A stretch of DNA of 44,000 nt, taken from assembly GCA_005778355.1 (NCBI GenBank), contig SXON01000042.1, positions 1-44,000 on the forward strand, read 5' to 3'. Shown piece by piece: positions 1-8,140 of the stretch (the first letter of the stretch is position 1; the number at the start of each line of letters is the position of its first letter). The position numbers were made by a program, and so were the translations under genes. Source of the DNA: Pseudomonadota bacterium (lineage in GTDB: Bacteria > Myxococcota_A > UBA796 > SXON01). Below the pieces are notes generated by a model, which was given only the letters and a program-made list of their open reading frames with translations, searched no databases and was not told the origin of the DNA.

Positions 1-1229
1 GCGGCGAGGACTTCGACAGCCGCATCGTGCAATACCTTCTCGACACTTTCCGCTCCGAGACGGGCACCGACCTCAGCGGCGACCCAGTTGCGCTGCAGCG
101 CATCCGTGAGGCGGCGGAAAAGGCCAAGCACGAGCTCTCCAGCGTCACAGAAACGGAGCTTCACCTCCCCTTCATCGCGGTAACGGCCCAGGGCCCGATG
201 CACCTGATGACGAGCCTGTCCCGCGCGCGACTCGAGGGGCTGGTGGCCGACCTCGTCGACCGCCTTGAAACGCCCTGCCTCTCGGCGCTTCGCGACGCCC
301 GCATGCGTCCCAGCGACCTCAACGCGGTCCTGCTGGTAGGCGGCATGACCCGCATGCCCCGCGTGCAGGAGAAGGTGTCCGAGATCTTCGCGATGGAGCC
401 CGAGCGCGGCATCAATCCCGACGAGGTGGTGGCGGTCGGCGCAGCGATCCAGGCGAGCGTGCTCAAGGGCGAGGTCAAAGACGTTCTTCTGCTCGAAGTC
501 TCGCCGCTCTCGCTGGGCATCGAGACCGCCGGCGGAACCTTCGAGCCGATCATCGTGCGCAACACGACGATCCCCTGCCGCAAGTCGAAGGTCTTCACGA
601 CCGCGCAGGACAACCAGGACATGGTGCGCGTGCACATCCTCCAGGCCGAGCGCGAGATGTCGGCCGACAACAAGTCGCTCGGCTTCGTCGAGCTCACCGG
701 CCTGCCGCCGGCGCCACGCGGACTGCCCGAGATCGAGGTGATCTTCGAGCTCGACAGCAACGGCATCCTGCACGTGCACGCCAAGGACAAGGGCACCGGC
801 CGCAGCCAGAGCACCCGGATCGTGAGCAACTCGGGGCTCAGCGCCGACGAGATCGACGCGATGATCGCCGAGGCGGAAACTCACCGGGCGCGAGACAAGG
901 AGCGTCGCGCCGTGGCCGAGGCCCGCAACCAACTCGACGGCCTCATCTACACCACGCGTCGTAGCCTCGAAGAGTACGCCGAGTTGGTGCCGCCTTCTGA
1001 CACGCAGGCCATCCGCGAGGCCATCGCTCGCGCCGAAGCCGCGCTCGATAGCGGCAGCGTCGACAGCCTCAGCCGGGCTCGGGAGACGCTGGCCATGGCG
1101 GCGCAGCGGCTGTCCGAGAGCATTTACGCGGCAGCGCGTCGCGACACCGGCGGCTACGGTGGTGCGCCCGGTCTGGGGGCTGGTCCCTCGGTGTCGATCG
1201 AAGACGACGTCGTGGACGACGAGGTCTAG
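1..1229 (+). CDS. dnaK: Chaperone DnaK (Hsp70), 5'-truncated by window edge
   Basis: This is the C-terminal two thirds of an Hsp70. The frame is open from base 3 and begins with GEDFDSRIVQ, the conserved block of the nucleotide-binding domain, so the true start lies outside the window and the GTG at 27 is internal. The end of the ATPase domain is visible (VLLVGGMTRMPRVQ). It is followed by the substrate-binding beta domain (SPLSLGIETAGG, FTTAQDNQ, GILHVHAKDKGTG) and a full helical lid of about 140 residues. The tail ends EDDVVDDEV, like the acidic end of classical DnaK. DnaK refolds proteins in the cytoplasm together with DnaJ and GrpE; dnaJ follows 51 bp downstream. This copy looks like the housekeeping DnaK, unlike the second Hsp70 at 10826. 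Confidence 0.95.
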   Translation, partial: GEDFDSRIVQYLLDTFRSETGTDLSGDPVALQRIREAAEKAKHELSSVTETELHLPFIAVTAQGPMHLMTSLSRARLEGLVADLVDRLETPCLSALRDARMRPSDLNAVLLVGGMTRMPRVQEKVSEIFAMEPERGINPDEVVAVGAAIQASVLKGEVKDVLLLEVSPLSLGIETAGGTFEPIIVRNTTIPCRKSKVFTTAQDNQDMVRVHILQAEREMSADNKSLGFVELTGLPPAPRGLPEIEVIFELDSNGILHVHAKDKGTGRSQSTRIVSNSGLSADEIDAMIAEAETHRARDKERRAVAEARNQLDGLIYTTRRSLEEYAELVPPSDTQAIREAIARAEAALDSGSVDSLSRARETLAMAAQRLSESIYAAARRDTGGYGGAPGLGAGPSVSIEDDVVDDEV

Positions 1230-1280
1230 GGATCGGCGGCGAGGTCTAGCGGCGCAAAAAGCGGATAGACGCGGCCCGCG

Positions 1281-2381
1281 ATGGCGCGACGCGACTACTA
1301 CGCGATCCTGGGGATTCCCCGTGGCGCCGGCCCCGACGAGGTCAAGAAGGCCTTCCGGGCGCTGGCGATGCGGTGGCACCCCGACCGCAACCCCGGCGAC
1401 GCGGAGGCCGAGCGACACTTCCGCGAGATCGCCGAGGCGTGGGACGTCCTCGGCGACCCTGAGAAGCGCGCCCGCTACGACCGCATGGGGCCGCTTTTTA
1501 CCCATGACGGCAAGCCGCCGCGTCCGGAGGAGCTCAACGAGATCCTCCTCGACGCCCTCGGCGGGCTGTTCGGCCGCAAGAAGCCGGGCGACCGGGGCGA
1601 CGACATCCGCTACACGCTCACGCTCTCGCTGGAAGAAGCGGCGCGCGGGGCCGAGCGCACCATCAGCATCCAGCGAACTATTTCATGTCGCGACTGTGGT
1701 GCCACGGGCGACGCGCAGGAGGGCCGCGCGCCCTGCACCGACTGCGGCGGCACGGGCCGGGCGACGACGCGGCGATTCCTACGCAACGACTGCCCCTTCT
1801 GCGCCGGGAAGGGCTACAAGCCCGCGGCCCGCTGCCCCCGCTGCAACGGGGAAACGCGAACCGTCGCCGACGAGACCCTGAAAGTGAAGATTCCTCCCGG
1901 CGTCAGCACCGGGCAGAAGCTCAAGTTGCGCGGGAAGGGAAACGACGGCCCCGGTGTGCCAGGAGGTGTGCCAGGCCCCGCCGGCGACCTGCTGGTTCTC
2001 ATTGACGTGGAAGACCACCCGCTCTTCCGCCGTCGCGGCGCCGACTTGCTCTGCGAGGTGCCCGTCACCTTCGTGGAGGCGGCGCTCGGCTGCGACCTCT
2101 CGGTGCCCACGCTCGACGCCGTCACGACCATTCGGGTCCCGCCGGGCACCCCCTCGGGCAAGTCTTTCCGCCTGCCAGGGCGAGGCCTCCAGAGCCCCGA
2201 TGGCAAGGCCAGAGGCGACCTCCACGTGAAGCTCGCGGTGGAAGTCCCCCCCGCGCTCGACGAGGCGGCGAAGCAAGCCCTGCTCGAGTTCTCGCGCTGC
2301 GCGGGGGGCGAGTGCCACCCCCAGAAGCGGGCCTTCGCCGAGGCCATGGGCGCCCGTCCTGCCGGGGGGAAGTCCGCATGA
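1281..2381 (+). CDS. dnaJ: Chaperone DnaJ (type I Hsp40)
   Basis: A 366-residue type I J-protein that stimulates DnaK ATPase and delivers substrates. The J domain covers residues 4-70 with HPD at 33-35. The Gly/Phe linker is unusually short and poor in Phe. The zinc-binding domain (about 136-193) has four CxxCxGxG-type repeats: CRDCGATG, CTDCGGTG, CPFCAGKG and CPRCNGET. The last has lost its final Gly, but all eight Cys are kept. The C-terminal substrate-binding domains follow (VKIPPGVSTGQKLKLRGKG; FRLPGRGLQ). It lies directly behind dnaK, and its last four bases are shared with the next gene (ATGA). Confidence 0.95.
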   Translation: MARRDYYAILGIPRGAGPDEVKKAFRALAMRWHPDRNPGDAEAERHFREIAEAWDVLGDPEKRARYDRMGPLFTHDGKPPRPEELNEILLDALGGLFGRKKPGDRGDDIRYTLTLSLEEAARGAERTISIQRTISCRDCGATGDAQEGRAPCTDCGGTGRATTRRFLRNDCPFCAGKGYKPAARCPRCNGETRTVADETLKVKIPPGVSTGQKLKLRGKGNDGPGVPGGVPGPAGDLLVLIDVEDHPLFRRRGADLLCEVPVTFVEAALGCDLSVPTLDAVTTIRVPPGTPSGKSFRLPGRGLQSPDGKARGDLHVKLAVEVPPALDEAAKQALLEFSRCAGGECHPQKRAFAEAMGARPAGGKSA

Positions 2382-4285
2382 TCGCCTGGTGCCTCGCTCT
2401 GCTCTTCGCGCTCCCCGCCCTCGCGGCCAGCGGCCCGCCCGCCGTGGTGAAAAAGGCCGCCAGCGCGGGCTCGCCCGAGGCGGCGGCGGCCTTCCTCGAG
2501 GAAGCCCTCAAAAGCGCGTCCCCCGACGACCAGGGCTGGATCCTGCTCTACGACGCCGAGTACTTGCGGCTGGCGGGCAAGGCATCCGAGTCACGCGTTA
2601 CCTTCGAGAAGGTGGCGGTCGACTATGGCAACCACGCGGCGCGCGAGCCCGCGAAGGTTGGCCTCGCGGTGATCGACGCCTCCACCCTCGACGCGGGCAA
2701 GGCCGGCGGCAACACGCTCGCCACGCTGGGCCTCATCTCCGAGGCCGGGGTGCCTGGCTCGCTCAACGCAGATCGGTGGTTGCTGGTGGGGAAGGCCGAG
2801 GCCGCCGCAGGCAACAACGGCAAGGCCCGCGAGGCCCTCCGACGCGCCGAGGCCAGCGCCCGGGGCACGCCCATCCAGTCGCGGGTGCAGGCGGCCGTGC
2901 AAGAGCTCCGGGGGCAGATTGGGAGCGGTGCCGCGGCGGCCGCGCCCGCCGACCAGCGCCCCGCCGATCTCGTGGCCATCGAGCAGATCAGGGCGGATCT
3001 CGCCGCATCGCGATTCAGCGATGCGAAAACCGCTGCGGGCGCATTCGCCAGCCTCCACGCCGACTCGCCCTTCGCCGCCGAGGCGGCGTACGCGCTGCGC
3101 CGCGCGGAGAAAGGGACGCCAATCCGTCGCGACGTGGTGGGCGTGGCCCTGCCGCTCAGCGGCGAGTACGGCCTTCCCGGCGGGCTGCTGAAAGAGGCGA
3201 TCAAGCTGAGCGCCGAGGCCCTGGGCGGTACCACCGTGGCCGTCTTCGACACCAAGGGCGACCCAGCCAACTGCAAGGCGGCCCTCGAGTCGCTGGTGAT
3301 CGATCAGGGCGCGGCGATCGTGCTCGGTCCGCTCACCAGGGACGAGGCGTTGGCTTGCGCCCCGATCGCCCAGGCGCTGCACACGCCGATGCTCACCTTC
3401 ACCAGCGCCGACGAGGCCCTCGCCGCCGGCGACCAGGTGTTCCGCCCCTACCCCTCCGTGGGCGAGCAGGTGGGCGCCTTGCTCGACGCCCTGATGGGCG
3501 GCCGAGGCTGGGCCCGGTTCGCGGTGCTCCACCCCACCACCCCCTTCGGCGAGGGCGCCGCGCGCAGCTTCCGGACCGCCGTCGAGGCCCGCGGGGGCAC
3601 CATCGCCACCGTGCACGGCTACGACCCCGCCTCCACCGACTTTCGCTCGGTAGGCAAGGTGCTCGGCCAGAAAGACTACAAGGCCCGGGCCAGCGAGTTC
3701 GCCTCGGTGCGGGCGGCGGTCGCGCGCGCCGGGGGCGACCCCGCGAAGGCTTCCCTGCCGCCGATCATCGACTACGACGCGATCTTCGTGCCCGACAGCT
3801 ACCAGCGCTCGGCCCTGCTCGCCTCGGCGCTCGCCTTCGAGGAGTTCCCGATCGGCGGTTTCCGTCCCCGAGCCGACGACGTGCCGCTTGGGCTGGTCGG
3901 GCTCAACGCGTGGAACAACCCCGAGTGGCCCCGGCGCGGCGGCGACTACGTGCACGACAGCGTGTTTGTCGATGCCTTCTGGGTCGGCGCAGAAAATGTG
4001 GGCAGTCGCGACTTCTTGAGGCGCTGGCGCGAGCGGGGCAAGGGCGACCCGACAGTGGTTGAGGCCGTGGGCTGGGATGCGCTCCGCGTGGCCAACGCGG
4101 CGTTGAAGGCGGAGGGCGCGGACATCGGCACCAACTTACTGGCGGCCGACGTGACGGATGGGGCCTCGGGCCTCCACGGCTTCACGCCGGAGCGCACCGC
4201 CCGTCGTGACTGGATCTACCTGACCGTGCGGGAAGACGCGGTGCGGCCGCTGTACGAGCAGGCGCCGCCCGCCGACGGCCAGTAG
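2378..4285 (+). CDS. Exported protein with helical-repeat N-terminus and type 1 periplasmic-binding fold
   Basis: A 635-residue protein. The ATG at 2378 overlaps the dnaJ stop by 4 bp and has a G-rich ribosome site just upstream. It gives a clear signal peptide (MIAWCLALLFALPALAA); the frame extends further upstream but only inside dnaJ. Residues 20-240 are Ala-rich and helical, like TPR repeats. From about residue 252 comes a Leu/Ile/Val-binding-protein type fold (VGVALPLSGEYG, GAAIVLGPLTRDEA, YDAIFVPDSYQ). The combination of helical repeats and a substrate-binding fold recalls LppC/LpoA-type activators of penicillin-binding proteins, but it could equally bind a small ligand. No lipobox Cys is seen, so it is probably a soluble periplasmic protein. 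The ligand is unknown. Confidence 0.8.
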   Translation: MIAWCLALLFALPALAASGPPAVVKKAASAGSPEAAAAFLEEALKSASPDDQGWILLYDAEYLRLAGKASESRVTFEKVAVDYGNHAAREPAKVGLAVIDASTLDAGKAGGNTLATLGLISEAGVPGSLNADRWLLVGKAEAAAGNNGKAREALRRAEASARGTPIQSRVQAAVQELRGQIGSGAAAAAPADQRPADLVAIEQIRADLAASRFSDAKTAAGAFASLHADSPFAAEAAYALRRAEKGTPIRRDVVGVALPLSGEYGLPGGLLKEAIKLSAEALGGTTVAVFDTKGDPANCKAALESLVIDQGAAIVLGPLTRDEALACAPIAQALHTPMLTFTSADEALAAGDQVFRPYPSVGEQVGALLDALMGGRGWARFAVLHPTTPFGEGAARSFRTAVEARGGTIATVHGYDPASTDFRSVGKVLGQKDYKARASEFASVRAAVARAGGDPAKASLPPIIDYDAIFVPDSYQRSALLASALAFEEFPIGGFRPRADDVPLGLVGLNAWNNPEWPRRGGDYVHDSVFVDAFWVGAENVGSRDFLRRWRERGKGDPTVVEAVGWDALRVANAALKAEGADIGTNLLAADVTDGASGLHGFTPERTARRDWIYLTVREDAVRPLYEQAPPADGQ

Positions 4286-4291
4286 ACGGGG

Positions 4292-5221
4292 ATGGGCAGT
4301 CCGCGCGCCGCGACCGAGGAAGACCCAGGCGAACGTTTCGTGATCGAGGCGGCCCGGGCGGCCGCAGGCCAGGGCGCCGTGGTGGGAATCGGCGACGATG
4401 GGGCGGAGCTCCCCGATGGCACCGTGGTGACGGTCGACACGATGGTCGAGGGTGTGCACTGGGACGAGCGCCTTTCCCCGGCCGACGTGGGCTTCAAGCT
4501 GGTGGCCACCAACATCAGCGACCTCGACGCGATGGGCGCCCGCCCGTCCTGGGCGGTGCTGGCGCTGTCCTTGCCGACGCCGCTCGACCGCGACTGGGTG
4601 ACCGAGTTCTTTTCTGGTTTCGCCGAGGCCCGTTCACGCTGGCCCTTCGTGCTCGCCGGGGGCGACACCACGCGCTCGCCCGGCCCCCGCGTGGCCAGCC
4701 TGACCCTCGCGGGTCGCGCCGCCCGTACTTGCCTGCGCTCAGGCGCCGCGCCCGGCGAGACCATCTGGGTCAGCGGCGAGCTGGGACTGGCCGCCGAGGG
4801 CTTCGCCTCCACCCGAACGCGACCGGAGGCGCTGCGCGCGCTGAAGCGGCCGTCCGTCCCGGCGCCGCTCGGCGCTCGCCTCGCCGAAGAGGGCCTCGCC
4901 ACCGCGATGATCGACCTGTCCGATGGTCTCGCGCGCGACCTCACCCGCCTCTGCCGGGCTTCAGGCGTGGGCGCCCTCGTCGACCCCTTCGTCCTGCCCA
5001 CCCGCAGTGGCCTGGCCCAGGCCGTCGCCTTCGGCGAGGACTACCAGCTGTGCTTCACCGCGTCGCCCAGCCGTCGCGCTTTGATAGAATCCCTCTCGTC
5101 GGCGACCGGAGTCGCCCTCACCGCCATCGGAACCACCACGCCCGAACCCGAGATCCGCCTGCTGGGCCACCATGAGTGGCCGAGCCCGCAGTTCGACCAT
5201 TTTACCGGATGTAGCTCGTGA
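4292..5221 (+). CDS. thiL: Thiamine-monophosphate kinase ThiL
   Basis: A 309-residue enzyme of the PurM/ThiL ATP-binding family, which phosphorylates thiamine phosphate to thiamine diphosphate, the last step of vitamin B1 cofactor synthesis. The metal and nucleotide motifs are intact: GIGDDGAEL at 32-40, VDTMVEGVHW at 48-57, NISDLDAMGARP at 74-85 and GGDTT at 123-127. A later DLSDGLARDL block and GEDYQL near the C-terminus complete the family pattern. The start ATG lies 6 bp after the preceding stop. Its stop overlaps the GTG of the next gene (GTGA). Confidence 0.93.
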   Translation: MGSPRAATEEDPGERFVIEAARAAAGQGAVVGIGDDGAELPDGTVVTVDTMVEGVHWDERLSPADVGFKLVATNISDLDAMGARPSWAVLALSLPTPLDRDWVTEFFSGFAEARSRWPFVLAGGDTTRSPGPRVASLTLAGRAARTCLRSGAAPGETIWVSGELGLAAEGFASTRTRPEALRALKRPSVPAPLGARLAEEGLATAMIDLSDGLARDLTRLCRASGVGALVDPFVLPTRSGLAQAVAFGEDYQLCFTASPSRRALIESLSSATGVALTAIGTTTPEPEIRLLGHHEWPSPQFDHFTGCSS

Positions 5222-6504
5222 ACTGGGCCAATCTGACGATTCCGCCCGTCAGCGGCATCACGGTGGTGAGTTTGCTCGCGCTGCTCGCTCTGAGCGCCTT
5301 CTTCGCCTCGAGCGAGGCCTCGTTGTTTTCCCTGCAGCGAATCGACCGCGAGGCCCTGAAAGAGGACCGCAGCGTAGGGGAAACGGTCAGGCATCTCCTC
5401 GCCGTCCCCAGGCGAGTGCTGGCCGCCATCTTGATCGGCAACGAGATCGTGAACATCGCCCTCGCCGCCGCGACGGCGCAGCTCGTACCCATCCCCTGGC
5501 TCAACGTCGTCATCGTAGCCCCGCTGCTGGTCTTGCTGGGCGACATCGTGCCGAAGACCCTCGGCATCCGTTTCGCCCGCACCGTGGCCCGCACGACGGT
5601 GCGCCCACTGTCCTTCTGGAACGAGCTGGTGAGCCCGCTGCGCTTCGTGCTCTCCGCGCTGGCCGACGGCACCCTCCGGTTGCTGGGCTTCACGCCGCAG
5701 CCGCCGAGCGAGGCCCTCGAGGAAGCCCAGCTCCGCGCGCTCATCGACCAGGGGCGAGCCACCGGGGTGATCCAGCCGATGGAGCAGGAGATCATCCACC
5801 GTGTCTTCGAGTTCGGCGACCTGCCGGTGTCGCGCGTGATGACGCCGCGTCCCGACATCTTCGCGCTGCCGCTCACCACCCCGTGGAACGAGCTGCTCGC
5901 GCAGATCAAGGAGGCCCGCTACAGCCGTGTCCCCCTCTACCAGGGGCAGCCGGAGAACGTGATCGGCATCCTCCTGGTCAAAGACCTCTTGCGCGCCCGC
6001 GGCCCGGGCACGCCACCCAACGCGCGTCAGCTCCAGAAGATGCTGCACCCCGCGATGTTCGTTCCCCCGTCGAAGCGGGCCCAGGACCTCTTGCGGGAGT
6101 TCCGCCAGAAGAACATGCACATGGCGATCGTGGTCGACGAGCACGGCAGCTGCGTGGGCCTCGTTACCCTCGACGACCTGCTCACCGAGCTGGTGGGCGA
6201 GGTGCTCGACGAGACCGACGCCGACGAGGGCGAGGTGGCCGAGCTCGGACCCGGCGTGTGGGGCGTGAAGGCAAGCATGGATGTGGATGATTTCGGCTCG
6301 AGGTTTGCTCGCGATCTCCCCGAGGGCGAGTACACCACCGTGGGCGGCTTCGTGTTCCACCTGCTCGGCCGAGCGCCGGAAAAGGGCGACGAGGTGGCCT
6401 GGGAGGGCATGCGCTTCCTCGTGGCCGGCATGGACGGGCGTCGCATCACGGATTTGACCGTAGCCTTCGACGTCGACGAACCCCGCCCGGCCGGCGACGC
6501 ATGA
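5218..6504 (+). CDS. CNNM/CBS/CorC-HlyC family membrane protein (first copy)
   Basis: A 428-residue protein with the three-part layout of the CorC/HlyC (CNNM) family. An N-terminal DUF21 membrane domain has hydrophobic segments from about residue 14 to 190 and the family motif FFASSEASLFSL. A CBS-domain pair follows (about 200-330; SRVMTPRPDIFAL, GLVTLDDLLTELVGE). A C-terminal CorC_HlyC domain ends the protein (about 341-421; TTVGGFVFHLLGRAPEKGD). Relatives act in divalent-cation (Mg/Co) handling; haemolysin names in databases are historical. The GTG start overlaps the thiL stop by 4 bp, and its own end overlaps a second copy of the same family. Confidence 0.9.
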   Translation: MNWANLTIPPVSGITVVSLLALLALSAFFASSEASLFSLQRIDREALKEDRSVGETVRHLLAVPRRVLAAILIGNEIVNIALAAATAQLVPIPWLNVVIVAPLLVLLGDIVPKTLGIRFARTVARTTVRPLSFWNELVSPLRFVLSALADGTLRLLGFTPQPPSEALEEAQLRALIDQGRATGVIQPMEQEIIHRVFEFGDLPVSRVMTPRPDIFALPLTTPWNELLAQIKEARYSRVPLYQGQPENVIGILLVKDLLRARGPGTPPNARQLQKMLHPAMFVPPSKRAQDLLREFRQKNMHMAIVVDEHGSCVGLVTLDDLLTELVGEVLDETDADEGEVAELGPGVWGVKASMDVDDFGSRFARDLPEGEYTTVGGFVFHLLGRAPEKGDEVAWEGMRFLVAGMDGRRITDLTVAFDVDEPRPAGDA

Positions 6505-7748
6505 GCCTCTCCACCGCCCTGCTCCTCCTCCTTGGCTGCATCGTGGCGCAGGGCTTCTTCAGCGGCAGCGAGATCTCGCTGGTGGCCGCCGACCGGCTCC
6601 TCCTGCGCTCCCGCGCCGAGGAGGGCGACCCCGGCGCCGGTCGCGCCCTCGCCCTGCTCCAGCGGCCCACGCGACTCGTCAGCACCTGTCTCATCGGCAC
6701 CGCCATCGCGAGCGTCGGCGGCACCACCGTGCTCACGATGGTGCTCGCCGACGTCGTGGGCCAGCCCGGACTCTGGGTGGCGCTCCTCTACCCGCCCGTC
6801 ACCGTGCTGCTCTGCGAGATGATTCCGAAGTCCGCGTTCCAACAGCGGGCCACCACTGCGGCGCCGCTCGTTGCGCCGATCATCGGTGCGGTCGCGACGG
6901 CCCTGCGGCCGGCACTCTGGCTCATCGAGCGCTTCACCCGGCTGGTGACCACCGCGCTCGGCGTCAAAGACGACGCGGGCGACGGCGTTCGACGGGAGGA
7001 CATCCAACTCTTGCTCGACAGCTCACCCACGGGTGACATCCACGCCGAGGAGCGGGAGATGATCCTCCGTGTCTTCAACTTCTCGGAAACCGAGGTTCAA
7101 GACGCGATGCGGCCGCTCATCGAGGTGGTGGCCGTCCCGGAGACGGCCAGCGTCGACGAGGCGGCTGCTCTCGCGGTCGAACACGGCTTCTCGCGTCTCC
7201 CCGTCTACCGCAAGCGCGTCGATCGCATCGTCGGCATGGTCAACCACGCGGATCTCATGTTCAGCAACGACGGGCAAACGCCGGTGCAGAAGGTGATGCA
7301 CGAGGTGCTGTACGTGCCCGAAACGAAGCGGGTCGACCAGCTCTTCCTGGAGCTTCGTCGCAAGCGTCAGCGCATCGCCATCGTGCTCGATGAGTACGGT
7401 GGCGCCACCGGCCTCATCAGCATCGAGGACATCCTCGAGGAGATCGTCGGCGACATCGAGGACGAGTTCGACCGCCGGCGCCCGCTCCTCCGGAAGAGCG
7501 GGGAGCGCGAGTGGACATTGTCGGGTCGAGTCGAGACCGAGCAACTGCTCGCCGCCACGGAGTTCGAGCTGCCCGAGGGCGACTACGAGACGATCGCCGG
7601 CTTCTTGCTGTCCCGGCTCGGGCACGTGCCCACCGTCGGTGAGAAGGTGCTCTACGACGGCTGGACCATCACGGTGACCAAGGCCAACGAGCGCGCCATC
7701 CTCGAGGTGACCGTCGCGGCGCCACCCCGCCCGGTCCCGACGCGGTGA
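6501..7748 (+). CDS. CNNM/CBS/CorC-HlyC family membrane protein (second copy)
   Basis: A 415-residue paralogue of the preceding gene with the same order: DUF21 membrane domain (FFSGSEISLVAADR; several hydrophobic segments to about residue 150), CBS pair (about 190-310; GLISIEDILEEIVGDIEDEFD) and CorC_HlyC domain (about 333-400; YETIAGFLLSRLGHVPTVGE). The usual MTPR sequence opening the CBS region is MRPL here. The start ATG overlaps the previous stop (ATGA). Such tandem pairs are often co-transcribed and may form hetero-oligomers; that is inference. The end overlaps the CheW-like gene by 4 bp. Confidence 0.88.
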   Translation: MSLSTALLLLLGCIVAQGFFSGSEISLVAADRLLLRSRAEEGDPGAGRALALLQRPTRLVSTCLIGTAIASVGGTTVLTMVLADVVGQPGLWVALLYPPVTVLLCEMIPKSAFQQRATTAAPLVAPIIGAVATALRPALWLIERFTRLVTTALGVKDDAGDGVRREDIQLLLDSSPTGDIHAEEREMILRVFNFSETEVQDAMRPLIEVVAVPETASVDEAAALAVEHGFSRLPVYRKRVDRIVGMVNHADLMFSNDGQTPVQKVMHEVLYVPETKRVDQLFLELRRKRQRIAIVLDEYGGATGLISIEDILEEIVGDIEDEFDRRRPLLRKSGEREWTLSGRVETEQLLAATEFELPEGDYETIAGFLLSRLGHVPTVGEKVLYDGWTITVTKANERAILEVTVAAPPRPVPTR

Positions 7749-8140
7749 GGCCGGTGTTCGCCTGGGACGACGCCGCGCGCGCCTTCGCGATCGACCGGCG
7801 CTGCGTCGTCGATACCATCGATCACCCGCAGCTGGTGCACGTCCCGGGGACGCCCCCGTGGCTTCGAGGCGTGTGCAATCGCTACGGGCGGGCGCTCGCG
7901 GTCGTAGACTGCGGTGTCCTCGGCGGCCTCGTCGAGACGCCGAGTGCGGTGAGGCAGGTGCTCGTGGTCCCGGCAGCGGGGGCCGAGCTCGGCCTCGCCC
8001 TCGCCGAACCGGCCCGTGAGCGCCTCGTCCCCTCGGGCGACCCGGAAGGGTGCTTCGACCGCGCGGACGACGACGATGGCACGCGGCTGGTGGTGCTCGA
8101 CCGCCTGGTGAGGCGCGTGGCGGAGGAGCTCGGCGGCTGA
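7745..8140 (+). CDS. CheW-like protein
   Basis: A 131-residue protein resembling a single CheW domain: FAWDDAARAFAID near the start, then VPGTPPWLRGVCNRYGRALAVVD, which fits the conserved 'VPxxPxWLxGVxNxRGxxLPVVDL' core. CheW links chemoreceptors to the CheA kinase. It is translationally coupled on both sides: the GTG overlaps the stop of the CorC-like gene, and its TGA overlaps the ATG of the CheA-like gene by one base (TGATG). No receptor gene is in the window. The Asp-rich loop ADDDDG near residue 112 is atypical. Confidence 0.75.
   Translation: MRPVFAWDDAARAFAIDRRCVVDTIDHPQLVHVPGTPPWLRGVCNRYGRALAVVDCGVLGGLVETPSAVRQVLVVPAAGAELGLALAEPARERLVPSGDPEGCFDRADDDDGTRLVVLDRLVRRVAEELGG

Noticed and set aside
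2591..3955. Long minus-strand frame opposite the substrate-binding protein
   Set aside because: The opposite strand has a signal peptide, a recognisable fold and coupled translation; the minus frame is Gly/Arg/His-rich with no motif.
5218..7748. Haemolysin function for the CorC/HlyC-type pair
   Set aside because: The haemolysin name is historical; the domain order is that of CNNM-type cation-handling proteins and nothing suggests a toxin.
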